64,000 nt of DNA from Thiosocius sp942490985 (GTDB lineage: Bacteria; Pseudomonadota; Gammaproteobacteria; Chromatiales; Chromatiaceae): the NCBI GenBank assembly GCA_942490985.1, contig CALNYW010000004.1:62001-126000 (forward strand). The letters are read 5' to 3'. The first letter of the stretch is position 1, and every line of letters begins with the position of its first letter. The translations under genes were made by a program, and so were the position numbers. Positions 52,101 to 60,170 of the stretch are shown piece by piece. A model generated the notes under the pieces. That model worked only from the letters and a program-made list of their open reading frames with translations, was not told the origin of the DNA and searched no databases.

Positions 52101-53010
52101 GCTGCATATGCAGATGCTGCGGGATGACCCGGATTGCGCGCGCGAGGAATTCGACCGGATCGAGGCAGATGATCCCGGCCTGTCGGTGCGGCTGAGCTTC
52201 GACCATAACGACGATATTGCCGCCCCGTTGATGGAGCTGCGGCGCCCACGTGTCGCGATCCTGCGCGAGCAAGGCGTCAACGGCCAGGTGGAAATGGCCG
52301 CCGCATTCAACAAGGCCGGGTTCGATTGCGTCGACGTGCATATGTCCGAGATCCTTGCCGGTGACGTTACCCTGGATGAATTTCAAGGCCTGGTTGCTTG
52401 TGGCGGGTTCAGCTATGGCGACGTACTTGGTGCCGGTGAAGGTTGGGCCAAGTCAATCCTGTTCAACGATCGGGCACGCGACCAGTTCACGGAATTTTTC
52501 GAACGCGATGATAATTTCACCCTGGGTGTCTGCAATGGCTGCCAGATGTTGTCGAATCTGAAGACGCTCATCCCGGGCGCCGAGGAATGGCCGCGTTTCG
52601 TGCGCAACCGTTCGGAACAGTTCGAGGCCAGGTTTGTGATGGTCGAGGTAACACCGAGCAATTCGATCCTGCTCGACGGCATGGCCGGGTCGCGCCTGCC
52701 GATCGCGGTCGCCCATGGCGAGGGCCGCGCGGAATTCAGCGATGCGGCGCGGCTGGCGGCCGCTTCCGCGCGGGTGTCGGTCCGCTACATCGAAAATTCG
52801 GGTGAAGTGGCTGAACGCTATCCGGCGAATCCAAACGGCTCCCCGGGTGGGATCGCCGGCCTGACCAGCCGCGATGGCCGCGTCACGATCATGATGCCGC
52901 ATCCTGAGCGTGTGGTGCGCGCGGTGCAGAATTCGTGGCATCCCGATGACTGGATTGAAGATGCGCCGTGGCGGCGCCTGTTTCGCAATGCCCGGCGGTG
53001 GTTGGCCTGA
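49123..53010 (+). CDS. purL: Phosphoribosylformylglycinamidine synthase
   Basis: The 1295-residue large-type FGAM synthase has the N-terminal domain, two AIRS-like catalytic halves (for example MKVETHNHPTAISP) and a C-terminal glutamine amidotransferase (nucleophile cysteine in GVCNGCQM). It converts FGAR to FGAM in purine synthesis. The ATG at 49123 with CGGAG upstream gives the usual start (LVLRGAPALSHFRLQKL). Confidence 0.96.
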   Translation: MLVLRGAPALSHFRLQKLSTRLTDRLAKPCHVESVFTHFVDVDGELSEDEHKVLALLLDDGPSSSLDVAGGRLFLVVPRPGTRSPWSSKATDIAHNCGLTQIRRIERGIAYLVELDVAQDWDDAAISRVSDMLRDRMTEVVLSGFDEAAVLFTHAEPRPMTTIDVLGGGRQALGDANAALGLALSDDEIDYLVASFTALGRNPSDVELMMFAQANSEHCRHKIFNAQWTVDGEAQDYSLFAMIRNTTEQSPTDVLSAYKDNAAVIRGIEGYRFHPDPKTRVYGRHDEPIHILMKVETHNHPTAISPDPGAATGSGGEIRDEGATGIGGKPKAGLCGFSVSNLRIPQHEQPWEEDFGRPSRIVSALDIMLEGPIGAAAFNNEFGRPNLLGYFRSFEERVPGVGQDELRGYHKPIMLAGGLGNIRAEHVDKKPFPAGTPLIVLGGPAMLIGLGGGAASSMASGQSAEDLDFASVQRANPEMERRCQEVIDACWQRGDRNPILFVHDVGAGGLSNALPELVHDGERGGDFELREVPNDDPGMSPMEIWCNEAQERYVMAIDRSRLAEFEMICARERCPYAIVGEALAEQKLRLGDRHFATKPIDMPMTLLFGKPPRMHRDVSRTTPALRALRFDGATVADAAARVLRLPTVANKTFLISIGDRSVTGLVARDQMVGPWQAPVADVAVTLADYDSYHGEAMSIGERTPVALIDAAASGRLAIGEAITNIAAAAVDQLGDIKLSANWMAAAGHPGEDARLYDTVRAVGLELCPALGIAIPVGKDSMSMKTVWGSAGKQQEMAAPLSLIVTAFAPVTDARRTLTPQLRTDLGDTDLVLIDLGLGRNRLGGSALAQVYRQLGDTAPDVDQPETLKAFFNVVQDLSREGLLLAYHDRSDGGLFATLCEMAFAGRCGLDVDLAGLDADDLAVLFNEELGAVLQVRHSDSDDVLLALENAGLGNACQLIGTANETDDISIRHGQRAVFAERRATLQAAWSETTLHMQMLRDDPDCAREEFDRIEADDPGLSVRLSFDHNDDIAAPLMELRRPRVAILREQGVNGQVEMAAAFNKAGFDCVDVHMSEILAGDVTLDEFQGLVACGGFSYGDVLGAGEGWAKSILFNDRARDQFTEFFERDDNFTLGVCNGCQMLSNLKTLIPGAEEWPRFVRNRSEQFEARFVMVEVTPSNSILLDGMAGSRLPIAVAHGEGRAEFSDAARLAAASARVSVRYIENSGEVAERYPANPNGSPGGIAGLTSRDGRVTIMMPHPERVVRAVQNSWHPDDWIEDAPWRRLFRNARRWLA

Positions 53011-53216
53011 TGACCGATCCGATCGAAGATCTGCAGATGCGCATCGCCCACCAGGAACTGGCCATCGAGGCGCTGAACGAGACGGTTATGCGGCAGGATC
53101 AGCTGCTCAATGACCTGAAGGCCGAGGTCGCAACGATGCGCGAGCGCCTGCTCGCACTGCAACCCTCGCCACTCGGCGAAAGTGATGCTCCGGAACCACC
53201 GCCACCGCACTACTGA
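53010..53216 (+). CDS. slyX: SlyX family protein
   Basis: A 68-residue coiled-coil protein (IEDLQMRIAHQELAIEALNE; heptad pattern) ending in a proline-rich tail (PEPPPPHY) as SlyX does. The function is unknown. Its ATG overlaps the purL stop by one base (TGATG), so it is translationally coupled. Confidence 0.9.
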   Translation: MTDPIEDLQMRIAHQELAIEALNETVMRQDQLLNDLKAEVATMRERLLALQPSPLGESDAPEPPPPHY

Positions 53217-53313
53217 AGCGAGCCACCCTGATAGCACCCGTGGCATGGTCATTGTGTCAGCGTTGCAGCCGCCCGGGCAGAAGATCGCCTCGAATGACCG
53301 AGTTAGCCGGAAA

Positions 53314-54231
53314 TCAATCGTCGGCGATTTCGAGATAGTAGGGTGACAAGGCGCGATCGCCGGCCTCGGTGATGGGTGGTGCGGAATTGCTGCGGCGCAT
53401 CCGTGCCTCGACCAGCGCGGCAGTGATGGCGGTCTCATCAAGCACACAGGGATACAGTGGCAGTTGTTCGGCAAGGCGCATGGCGTGATGGCAGGCGGCG
53501 GCTTCCAACTGCTGCCGTCGCGCCTGGGTCAGGGTTGGTAATTGCAACAGGGATGGCGCCTGCCACTGTTCAACCGCCGCTAACAGCGTGATCTGCTCCG
53601 TATCCAACAACGATGCGTTGAGTTGAAAGCCGTTGAACGCATCGGCATCGAGTGCGTTCGCCGCATCATGCCTGTCTTCAGATGGATCGCAACAGGTCGC
53701 GCTGCCATCGGCATGGCGTTCGAACCACCGGGCGATCGGTTGTTGGCCGGCGAGTTCAGCGACGAAGGCGGCCAGTCTTTGCGCAGCAGCAAGCTCTGCC
53801 ATGCAGGCTTGACCGGGGGTCCAACGCAGCAGATTGGGTGTCTCTCTTTCTTTGGTGTTGCAACTCGACCCGATCAGCGCGAGCGGTCGGCCGCTCGTGC
53901 CATGCAGAAGCCACAGTTCTATATGGTCCGCTAACGGAAAGGGGAGTGAAGGGGCATGCTCTCGCACGGCGTCAAGCAAACGATCCCCGGCAGCACATAC
54001 CTTTTCCTCGAACGTGGGTAAGCGGATCGGTGCGCGCTGGAAGCCCTCATGCGCTGACCAGCTGCCGTACTTCACATCCGATACCGAGATGGCCTGGTCG
54101 CGAATTTCGTCAGGGTCGTCGTACAGGCATTCGCCCCTGACATAGAGTATCCAGCGTCGACCGTCGGTGGTCACGGCATCGGCGAGCTCGGTCACCACGC
54201 AGTGCATTACGCCGCGGAACGGGCTCAACAT
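53314..54231 (-). CDS. Conserved hypothetical protein
   Basis: A 305-residue soluble protein with no recognised domain. The N-terminal part has beta-type content (MHCVVTELADAVTTDGRRWILYV, with KYGSWSAHEGF) and the C-terminus is helical. It is probably a conserved gammaproteobacterial gene; the ATG at 54231 or 54207 is more likely than the first in-frame ATG at 54276. It stands between slyX and the Msr genes, reading leftward. Function unknown. Confidence 0.55.
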   Translation of the reverse strand: MLSPFRGVMHCVVTELADAVTTDGRRWILYVRGECLYDDPDEIRDQAISVSDVKYGSWSAHEGFQRAPIRLPTFEEKVCAAGDRLLDAVREHAPSLPFPLADHIELWLLHGTSGRPLALIGSSCNTKERETPNLLRWTPGQACMAELAAAQRLAAFVAELAGQQPIARWFERHADGSATCCDPSEDRHDAANALDADAFNGFQLNASLLDTEQITLLAAVEQWQAPSLLQLPTLTQARRQQLEAAACHHAMRLAEQLPLYPCVLDETAITAALVEARMRRSNSAPPITEAGDRALSPYYLEIADD

Positions 54232-54364
54232 TCGTTGCCCGTAACAGCGAGTGCTATTGTCCTGTGCATTGCCCACCTGTCTGTTTTAGCGGGACAGGCT
54301 TCACACCACAACCGTGGGTGTGGTGGACTTGAACCGGGTTCACGCCAATTGAGGAGCTGGCCGC

Positions 54365-54547
54365 ATGGCGTTCAACTGCCGTCTTTGCCGGAACGCCAGG
54401 CTCGTTTTGTTGTCTGTGGTGCTGGGCAGCGTCGCCGGATTCGCCGTGATCAAAGGCGGTGGATCCACAGACCTGTCGATGGTCGCGACATTTTTCGGCG
54501 CATTGGCTCCGGTGGTTTGGCACGTGCGGCGCCAGCGAGCGAAATAA
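54365..54547 (+). CDS. Small membrane protein
   Basis: A 60-codon ORF with GAGGAG about nine bases before the ATG. It starts with a CRLCRNARL segment, then has one or two hydrophobic helices (LVLLSVVLGSVAGFAVI; MVATFFGALAPVVWHV) and a basic end. It lies 70 bases before msrP. It looks coding, but the role is unknown. Confidence 0.5.
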   Translation: MAFNCRLCRNARLVLLSVVLGSVAGFAVIKGGGSTDLSMVATFFGALAPVVWHVRRQRAK

Positions 54548-54617
54548 TTTTACTTACCACGAATTGTTTTTGGCTCAACCTCGGTCTTACCTTGCGCCAA
54601 ATCATTGGAAATCCAGC

Positions 54618-55577
54618 ATGCTGATCAAGAGAATCGCCGACATCTCTGGTTCTGAGATAACGCCGCCCGACATCTACGCGCAGCGCCGAACCTTTCTCAA
54701 GGCCGCGGCCACTGTAGGGGGGGCCGCATTAGCGAGTCCTGTCGCCGCACTGGTGAAACCGGCGGGTATCGGCGAGCCGATCCCGGGGATTGTCGACAGC
54801 AAATACGGCAAGAACCTGACCCTCACCGACTATGAGTTCGCCACAAGTTACAACAACTTTTATGAGTTTGGGACCGAAAAGACTGACCCTGCGGAGTACG
54901 CGGGCTCCCTTCGCACGCGCCCGTGGTCAGTCACCGTGGATGGCCAATGCGAAGCGCCGGGCACGATCGATATCGACGATATCCTCAGTGACTTCGCCCA
55001 GGAGGAGCGCATCTATCGACTCCGCTGTGTCGAGGCATGGGCCATGGTGGTGCCGTGGGTGGGATTCCCGCTCGGCGATTTGCTCAAACGATTCAAACCA
55101 ACGTCCAAGGCCAAATACGTGGCCTTCGAAACGCTGTTCGATCCGGAACAGATGCCTGGGCAACGCCGTGCGGTCTTGGACTGGCCGTACCGCGAGGGTC
55201 TGCGCATGGACGAGGCCATGCATCCGTTGACCATACTCGCCACGGGCCTGTACGGCGAGTTGCTGCCCAATCAGAACGGTGCGCCGCTGCGCCTGGTCGT
55301 ACCGTGGAAATACGGTTTCAAGAGTATCAAATCCATCGTTCGCATCAGCTTCATGGAGACGCTGCCTGAGACCACCTGGTGGAAGATGGCGCCACGAGAG
55401 TATGGGTTTTACGCCAACGTCAACCCCGACGTGGATCATCCTCGCTGGAGCCAGGCCCGTCACAGGGTGCTCGGTGAGGACCTGTTCTCCAGCAAAAAGC
55501 CCACGCTGATGTTCAACGGCTATTTCGATCAAGTCGCCGATCTTTATCGCGGTATGGATTTGGCAAAGTTCTACTGA
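54618..55577 (+). CDS. msrP: Periplasmic methionine sulfoxide reductase MsrP (YedY)
   Basis: A 319-residue molybdopterin protein with a Tat signal (QRRTFLKAAA) and the molybdenum-ligating C137 in YRLRCVEAW. MsrP repairs oxidised methionines in periplasmic proteins, using electrons from MsrQ. The ATG at 54618 gives the normal Tat peptide; the frame extends upstream without homology. It overlaps msrQ by one base. Confidence 0.94.
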   Translation: MLIKRIADISGSEITPPDIYAQRRTFLKAAATVGGAALASPVAALVKPAGIGEPIPGIVDSKYGKNLTLTDYEFATSYNNFYEFGTEKTDPAEYAGSLRTRPWSVTVDGQCEAPGTIDIDDILSDFAQEERIYRLRCVEAWAMVVPWVGFPLGDLLKRFKPTSKAKYVAFETLFDPEQMPGQRRAVLDWPYREGLRMDEAMHPLTILATGLYGELLPNQNGAPLRLVVPWKYGFKSIKSIVRISFMETLPETTWWKMAPREYGFYANVNPDVDHPRWSQARHRVLGEDLFSSKKPTLMFNGYFDQVADLYRGMDLAKFY

Positions 55578-56229
55578 TGACAGTGGCTGCCGGCTATTCG
55601 GTGTGGGTGCGTTTCGGCATCAAGCCGCTTGTTTTCGCTGCGTGTCTGGCACCGTTTGCGTGGTTGCTGCGCGGTGCCGTGACTGGCGATCTGGGCGCTA
55701 ACCCGCTCGATCGCGTGACCGATGTGACGGGCGAGTGGGGGTTGCGCTTGCTGCTGTTGACACTCGCTGTCTCACCGCTGCGTCAGTTGACGGGCATCGC
55801 GGTTGTCAACGTTTCCGCCGAATGCTGGGACTTTTTGCCTTCTTCTATGTGAGCCTGCACTTCTTGACCTGGGCCTGGCTCGATCAGAATTTGGTCCTGC
55901 AAAACATCACCGCGGATATCGCCAAACGGCCGTTCGTTACGGTGGGTTTTCTCGCCTGGCTGTTGTTACTGCCACTGGCATTGACATCTACCCGCGGCAT
56001 GATGCGGCGTCTCGGCAGGCTTTGGCAGCGATTACATCTGCTTGTTTACGCCGCTGGCATACTGGGCATCCTGCACTACATCTGGTTGGTCAAAGCCGAT
56101 CGGCTCGAACCGCTGGTGTACGCGCTGGTGCTTGGTATCTTGTTGAGTCTCCGCTGGCCGCCGTTGCGTAAGCGGGTGCAGGCCTTCGGCATGAGGCGAA
56201 AACGCCCTGTTCGCTCTGAATTTGCTTGA
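55577..56229 (+). pseudogene. msrQ: msrQ (YedZ) heme-binding membrane subunit with a frameshift
   Basis: Two frames together make one MsrQ. 55577-55810 encodes the N-terminal helices up to LAVSPLRQLTG; the rest, beginning RFRRMLGLFAFFYVSLHFLT, is in the -1 frame and runs to 56229. Aligning with the usual MsrQ pattern, in which five residues separate LTG from the RxRRMLGL block, a single missing base near 55808-55810 explains the break. Without it the protein would be about 217 residues with the normal helices and heme-ligand histidines. It may be a real mutation or a sequencing error; no slippery site for programmed shift is seen. Confidence 0.85.
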
Positions 56230-56387
56230 CGGCTGCGGGGCATCTGCCCTCTTTGAGGTGCCCGCCCAGGGCAAGGATGGGCTGTCATGTTGGATTACGA
56301 TAACTGGTGAAGCGTTGGCGAAACGCAAACACCGCGGTTCCGCGTTACTGGCGAAGGAAATTCTGTAGATTGCCTTTTTCGAGTTCG

Positions 56388-56858
56388 CTATAGGCGTTTC
56401 TCGAGAAACAGGTTGCAGGCGGCGGGTTGGAAGCCGTCTACGGCATACCGTCGCCTCGCGGTCAGGTTGTCTTCCCTGACCTCGAGCGTGACCTTACAGC
56501 AGCCGAGGCGACGTCCGAGCGCGGTAATTTCCTCAAGCAGGGCTGTGCCGATGCCGCGCCCTCGCGCTTCTGGGATTACCGCGATGTCATGGATATTCAG
56601 CAACGGTTGGGCGCGAAAGGTCGAATAGCCGGCAAAGCAGGTCGCGAATCCGACCGCCCCTCCCGTTTGTTCGGCGAGCAGCCCAAACGCCGCCGGGTTT
56701 GCCGCCAAGTCCTGGGTCAGGCGCTGGTAAACGATTCCAGGCAACGGCGCACCCGCACCCATTGGATCGCGCGCGTAGGCATCAAGCATCTGCAGATAGG
56801 CAGCCGCGTCGGTTGGGTCACTGAAGTCGATCGCACGCACGAGGGGACGTTCAGCCAT
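56388..56858 (-). CDS. GNAT-family N-acetyltransferase
   Basis: A 156-residue protein with the acetyl-CoA-binding motif IAVIPEARGRGIGTALL and the following helices of the GNAT fold. The substrate is unknown. The ATG at 56858 overlaps the end of the upstream DUF815 gene by eight bases, so the two are co-translated; a longer frame to 56942 lies wholly inside that gene. Confidence 0.85.
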   Translation of the reverse strand: MAERPLVRAIDFSDPTDAAAYLQMLDAYARDPMGAGAPLPGIVYQRLTQDLAANPAAFGLLAEQTGGAVGFATCFAGYSTFRAQPLLNIHDIAVIPEARGRGIGTALLEEITALGRRLGCCKVTLEVREDNLTARRRYAVDGFQPAACNLFLEKRL

Positions 56859-57708
56859 GTTGGCTGATTCTGTCGATCGCGAATTGCCGGGCAACACGGC
56901 CGCTACGTGAACCACGCTGGCGGGCCCACTGCAGCGCAGCAAGGCGGGTTGGCTGATCAGCGCAACTACCGGAATCCAGCCGGGTTAACCAGTGCTCGAC
57001 GATGTCGAGGTATTGGTCCTGACTGAACGGGTAGAACGAGAGCCACAGGCCGAAGCGTTCCGATAACGAGGTTTTTTCCTCGATTGCCTCGCCCGGATGG
57101 ATCTCGCCGTCGATTGACTGCAGGTCTTGGTTATCGGCCTTGGCCTCTGGCAACAAGTGACGGCGGTTTGAACTGGCATAGATCAGGACGTTTTCCGCCG
57201 GTGCAGCAATCGAACCCTCGAGCACGGCCTTCAGTGACTTGTAGCCGGCGTCGTCGGCTTCGAACGAGAGATCATCGCAAAACAACAGGAAACGCTCGTG
57301 CCGACCGTCGAGTGCGTCAACGATGTCAGGGAGATCGACGAGATGGGCCTTTTCCACTTCTATCAAGCGAAGCCCCTGATCGACGAAGTGATTGAACACC
57401 GCTTTGATCAAGGTCGATTTTCCGGTACCCCGCGCGCCCCAGAGCAGGGCATTGTTGGCTAACTGCCCATCGACGAATTGGCGTGTGTTACGCAGCAATT
57501 CGCGCTTTTGCCGATCCATGCAGAGCAGATCGTCGAGATCGACGCGATGCGGACGCTTGACCGGCAACAGGCGACTGCCCCGCGCATCACGCCGCCAGCG
57601 GTAGGCATCGTAGGTCCAATCCGGTGACGCAGTTTCGCCGTCGAGCAGGCTTTCCCAGCGGGCCAGCAGGTGCTCAGCCCGGCTGAAAAAATTGTCATCG
57701 GCGTTCAT
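56851..57708 (-). CDS. DUF815 AAA-type ATPase
   Basis: A 285-residue ATPase with Walker A GARGTGKST (91-99) and Walker B FLLFCDDLSFE. The N-terminal arm with WRR and a conserved central SSNRRHLLPE segment fit the DUF815 family, whose role is not established. Its transcript includes the GNAT gene. Confidence 0.85.
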   Translation of the reverse strand: MNADDNFFSRAEHLLARWESLLDGETASPDWTYDAYRWRRDARGSRLLPVKRPHRVDLDDLLCMDRQKRELLRNTRQFVDGQLANNALLWGARGTGKSTLIKAVFNHFVDQGLRLIEVEKAHLVDLPDIVDALDGRHERFLLFCDDLSFEADDAGYKSLKAVLEGSIAAPAENVLIYASSNRRHLLPEAKADNQDLQSIDGEIHPGEAIEEKTSLSERFGLWLSFYPFSQDQYLDIVEHWLTRLDSGSCADQPTRLAALQWARQRGSRSGRVARQFAIDRISQHG

Positions 57709-57777
57709 TCGAAACGGGGCCGACTGATCGGCGGTCGGTGTTCTGAAAAAAATTCCATAACCTAATCTGGGTTAAGC

Positions 57778-57805
57778 TTGTAAAATCAACAAATTCTAAT
57801 ATACT
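57778..57805 (+). promoter_or_regulatory. Sigma-70 type promoter of the sulfur globule gene
   Basis: TTGTAA at 57778-57783 and TATACT at 57800-57805 are 16 bases apart within an AT-rich stretch. Transcription would start near 57812, about 60 bases before the ATG. Confidence 0.6.
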
Positions 57806-57871
57806 TAGCGGTCTGAGACGGGAAAATCGCCCGCGGTACTGATGCGGCGGCCTCACTTAAGGATTGTCACC

Positions 57872-58204
57872 ATGAAAACATTATTCGCGATTGTTATCTT
57901 GCTTGCCTCTACGCATGCGTCCGCTTTCTGGGGTTGGAACGACAACCGAAACTACGGTTACGGCAACGCCTACAACAATGGCACGTTTGACGGCTACGGT
58001 AACGGCGATGCCCAGGCCGATTTTACGTTCGACTTCGATATGAACGCACGTATCGATTTCGATGGGCGCGGCTATGGGAACGGCTATGGCTATGGGGACG
58101 GCTACGGTCGTGGCTACAATAGCTATATGCCTTATTACGGTGCGCCTTACTATGGTGCGCCTTACGGATATGCGCCACTGCCACCCGCTGCGCCTGCCGA
58201 ATAA
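57872..58204 (+). CDS. Sulfur globule protein (Sgp-like envelope protein)
   Basis: The 110-residue precursor has a Sec signal peptide (MKTLFAIVILLASTHASA) and a mature part very rich in Gly, Tyr and Asn, starting FWGWNDN. It has GYGNGYGYGDGYGRGY and YYGAPYYGAPYGYAP repeats. SgpA/B/C of purple sulfur bacteria share the signal peptide, the repeats and the FWG start. These proteins coat periplasmic sulfur globules. AAGGA lies eight bases before the ATG. It fits the dsr and relay genes of this window. Confidence 0.85.
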   Translation: MKTLFAIVILLASTHASAFWGWNDNRNYGYGNAYNNGTFDGYGNGDAQADFTFDFDMNARIDFDGRGYGNGYGYGDGYGRGYNSYMPYYGAPYYGAPYGYAPLPPAAPAE

Positions 58205-58234
58205 GCAACGCTCTGCCAAATTTCGCTTTACGAG

Positions 58235-58257
58235 CGGCGTCCTTCGGGGCGCCGTTT
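58235..58257 (+). terminator. Intrinsic terminator after the sulfur globule gene
   Basis: CGGCGTCC-TTCG-GGGCGCCG forms eight pairs closed by a stable TTCG tetraloop, followed by TTT. It suggests that the globule gene is monocistronic. Confidence 0.75.
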
Positions 58258-58381
58258 CTGCTGGAATATCAGTCGTCTCTCCGACGATATTGGGTCGCTT
58301 TCATGCCAACACGGCTCGCCCAAATGATCCGCGTGTTGCGGCATCCGCAGCTTTGAAAATCATAGTTATCCGCATGGCCCA

Positions 58382-60049
58382 CTAAGCGTCGATACGGCGG
58401 TACTTGATGCGGTGTGGATTTACCGCGTCATCACCGAGTCGACGTTTCTTGTCCTCTTCGTAGTCGGCGAAGTTGCCTTCGTACCAAACGACTTCCGAAT
58501 CGCCTTCGAACGCCAGGATATGGGTCGCGATCCGATCGAGGAACCAACGATCGTGCGAGATCACCACCGCGCAGCCCGGAAAGTTGAGCAGCGCTTCCTC
58601 GAGCGCGCGTAGGGTCTCGACGTCAAGGTCGTTGGTCGGTTCATCGAGCAGCAGCACATTGCCACCAGACTTCAACAGCTTGGCCAAATGCACGCGGTTG
58701 CGTTCCCCGCCTGACAAGTTGCCAACCTTTTTCTGCTGATCGGCGCCGCGGAAATTGAAGCGTGAGCAATAGGCGCGCGATGGCATCTGGAAATTGCCGA
58801 CGGTTATGATCTCCTGGTCATCGGAGATCTCCTGCCAGACGGTATGTGTGTCGTTCAGTGCGTCGCGGCTCTGATCGACCGCGGCCATATTGACGGTCTC
58901 GCCGATTCGCAGCGCTCCGCCGTCGGGCTTTTCATCACCGGTCAGCATGCGAAACAGCGTCGTTTTGCCGGCGCCATTCGGTCCGATGATCCCAACGATG
59001 GCCCCTTTCGGGAGGTTGAAGGTCAAGTCTTTGTAGAGCAGCTTGTCACCGAACGCCTTTTGCAGCTGGTCGGCTTCGATAACCAGGTCGCCGAGTCGCT
59101 CACCTGGGGGGATATAGATCTCGTTGGTCTCGTTACGCTTTTGGAACTCTTGGTTCTGCAGCTCGTCGAAGCGGGCGAGGCGCGCCTTGCTCTTGGCTCG
59201 TCTGCCCTTGGGGTTCTGACGGACCCACTCGAGCTCCTCTTTCATCGCCTTGATCCGGCCATGTTCCTGCTTCTCTTCCTGTTCGAGTCGCGCTTCTTTC
59301 TGTTCGAGCCAGGATGAGTAGTTGCCTTCCCACGGAATGCCATGGCCGCGGTCGAGTTCCAGGATCCAGCCGGCAACGTTGTCGAGGAAGTAGCGATCGT
59401 GGGTCACGGCGACGACCGTGCCAGGGTAGTCGTGCAGGAAGTGCTCCAGCCAGGCAACCGATTCGGCATCGAGGTGATTGGTCGGTTCGTCGAGCAACAA
59501 CATATCCGGCTTCGACAACAACAGCTTGCACAGCGCGACACGACGCTTCTCGCCACCGGACAGCTTGGTCACATCGGCATCCCACGGCGGTAACCGCAAG
59601 GCATCGGCGGCCACCTCCAACTGTCGCTCGAGGTTGTGCCCGTCCGAGGCCTGCAGGATATTTTCCAGCTCAGCCTGGCGCTTGGCCAGCGCATCGAAGT
59701 CAGCATCGGGTTCAGCGTAGGCAGCATAGACCTTGTCCAGTTCGGCCTGCGCATCGGTGATGTGGCTAAGCGCTTGTTCGACGTTGCCGCGCACGTCTTT
59801 GGTCGGGTCCAGCTGCGGCTCCTGCGGCAGGTAGCCAACATTGATGCCGGGTTGTGGCCGGGCTTCGCCGTCGATTTCGCTGTCGACGCCGGCCATGATG
59901 CGCAGCAACGACGACTTGCCCGCACCGTTGAGACCGAGCACGCCGATTTTCGCACCTGGGAAGAAAGACAGAGAAATGTCGCGCAAGATCTGCCGTTTCG
60001 GCGGCACGGTCTTGCTGACGCGGTTCATCGTGTAAATGTATTGAGCCAT
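58382..60049 (-). CDS. ettA: Energy-dependent translational throttle EttA (ABC-F)
   Basis: A 555-residue ABC-F protein with two ATPase domains (LNGAGKSS...LSGGEKRRVALC and PNGAGKTT...LSGGERNRVHLA) and the EttA-type arm and linker (KEELEWVRQNPKGRRAKSKA). EttA binds the ribosomal E site and slows the first peptide bond when ATP is low. The N-terminus MAQYIYTMNRVSK and its length match EttA. Confidence 0.95.
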   Translation of the reverse strand: MAQYIYTMNRVSKTVPPKRQILRDISLSFFPGAKIGVLGLNGAGKSSLLRIMAGVDSEIDGEARPQPGINVGYLPQEPQLDPTKDVRGNVEQALSHITDAQAELDKVYAAYAEPDADFDALAKRQAELENILQASDGHNLERQLEVAADALRLPPWDADVTKLSGGEKRRVALCKLLLSKPDMLLLDEPTNHLDAESVAWLEHFLHDYPGTVVAVTHDRYFLDNVAGWILELDRGHGIPWEGNYSSWLEQKEARLEQEEKQEHGRIKAMKEELEWVRQNPKGRRAKSKARLARFDELQNQEFQKRNETNEIYIPPGERLGDLVIEADQLQKAFGDKLLYKDLTFNLPKGAIVGIIGPNGAGKTTLFRMLTGDEKPDGGALRIGETVNMAAVDQSRDALNDTHTVWQEISDDQEIITVGNFQMPSRAYCSRFNFRGADQQKKVGNLSGGERNRVHLAKLLKSGGNVLLLDEPTNDLDVETLRALEEALLNFPGCAVVISHDRWFLDRIATHILAFEGDSEVVWYEGNFADYEEDKKRRLGDDAVNPHRIKYRRIDA

Positions 60050-60170
60050 GGTGCCTAGGGTCGTCTACGAGTGGATGGCGAAGCCGGCGATTTTACACGT
60101 CTGGGTGCCGTTTAAGAAAAACGCTTTCGGCCGCTAGTTGATCCTGAGAAAACGGATTGGTAGGGAACGA

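Noticed and set aside
55700..55860. Programmed -1 frameshift in msrQ
   Set aside because: I find no slippery heptamer or following stem in the overlap, and MsrQ is normally one frame; a missing base is simpler.
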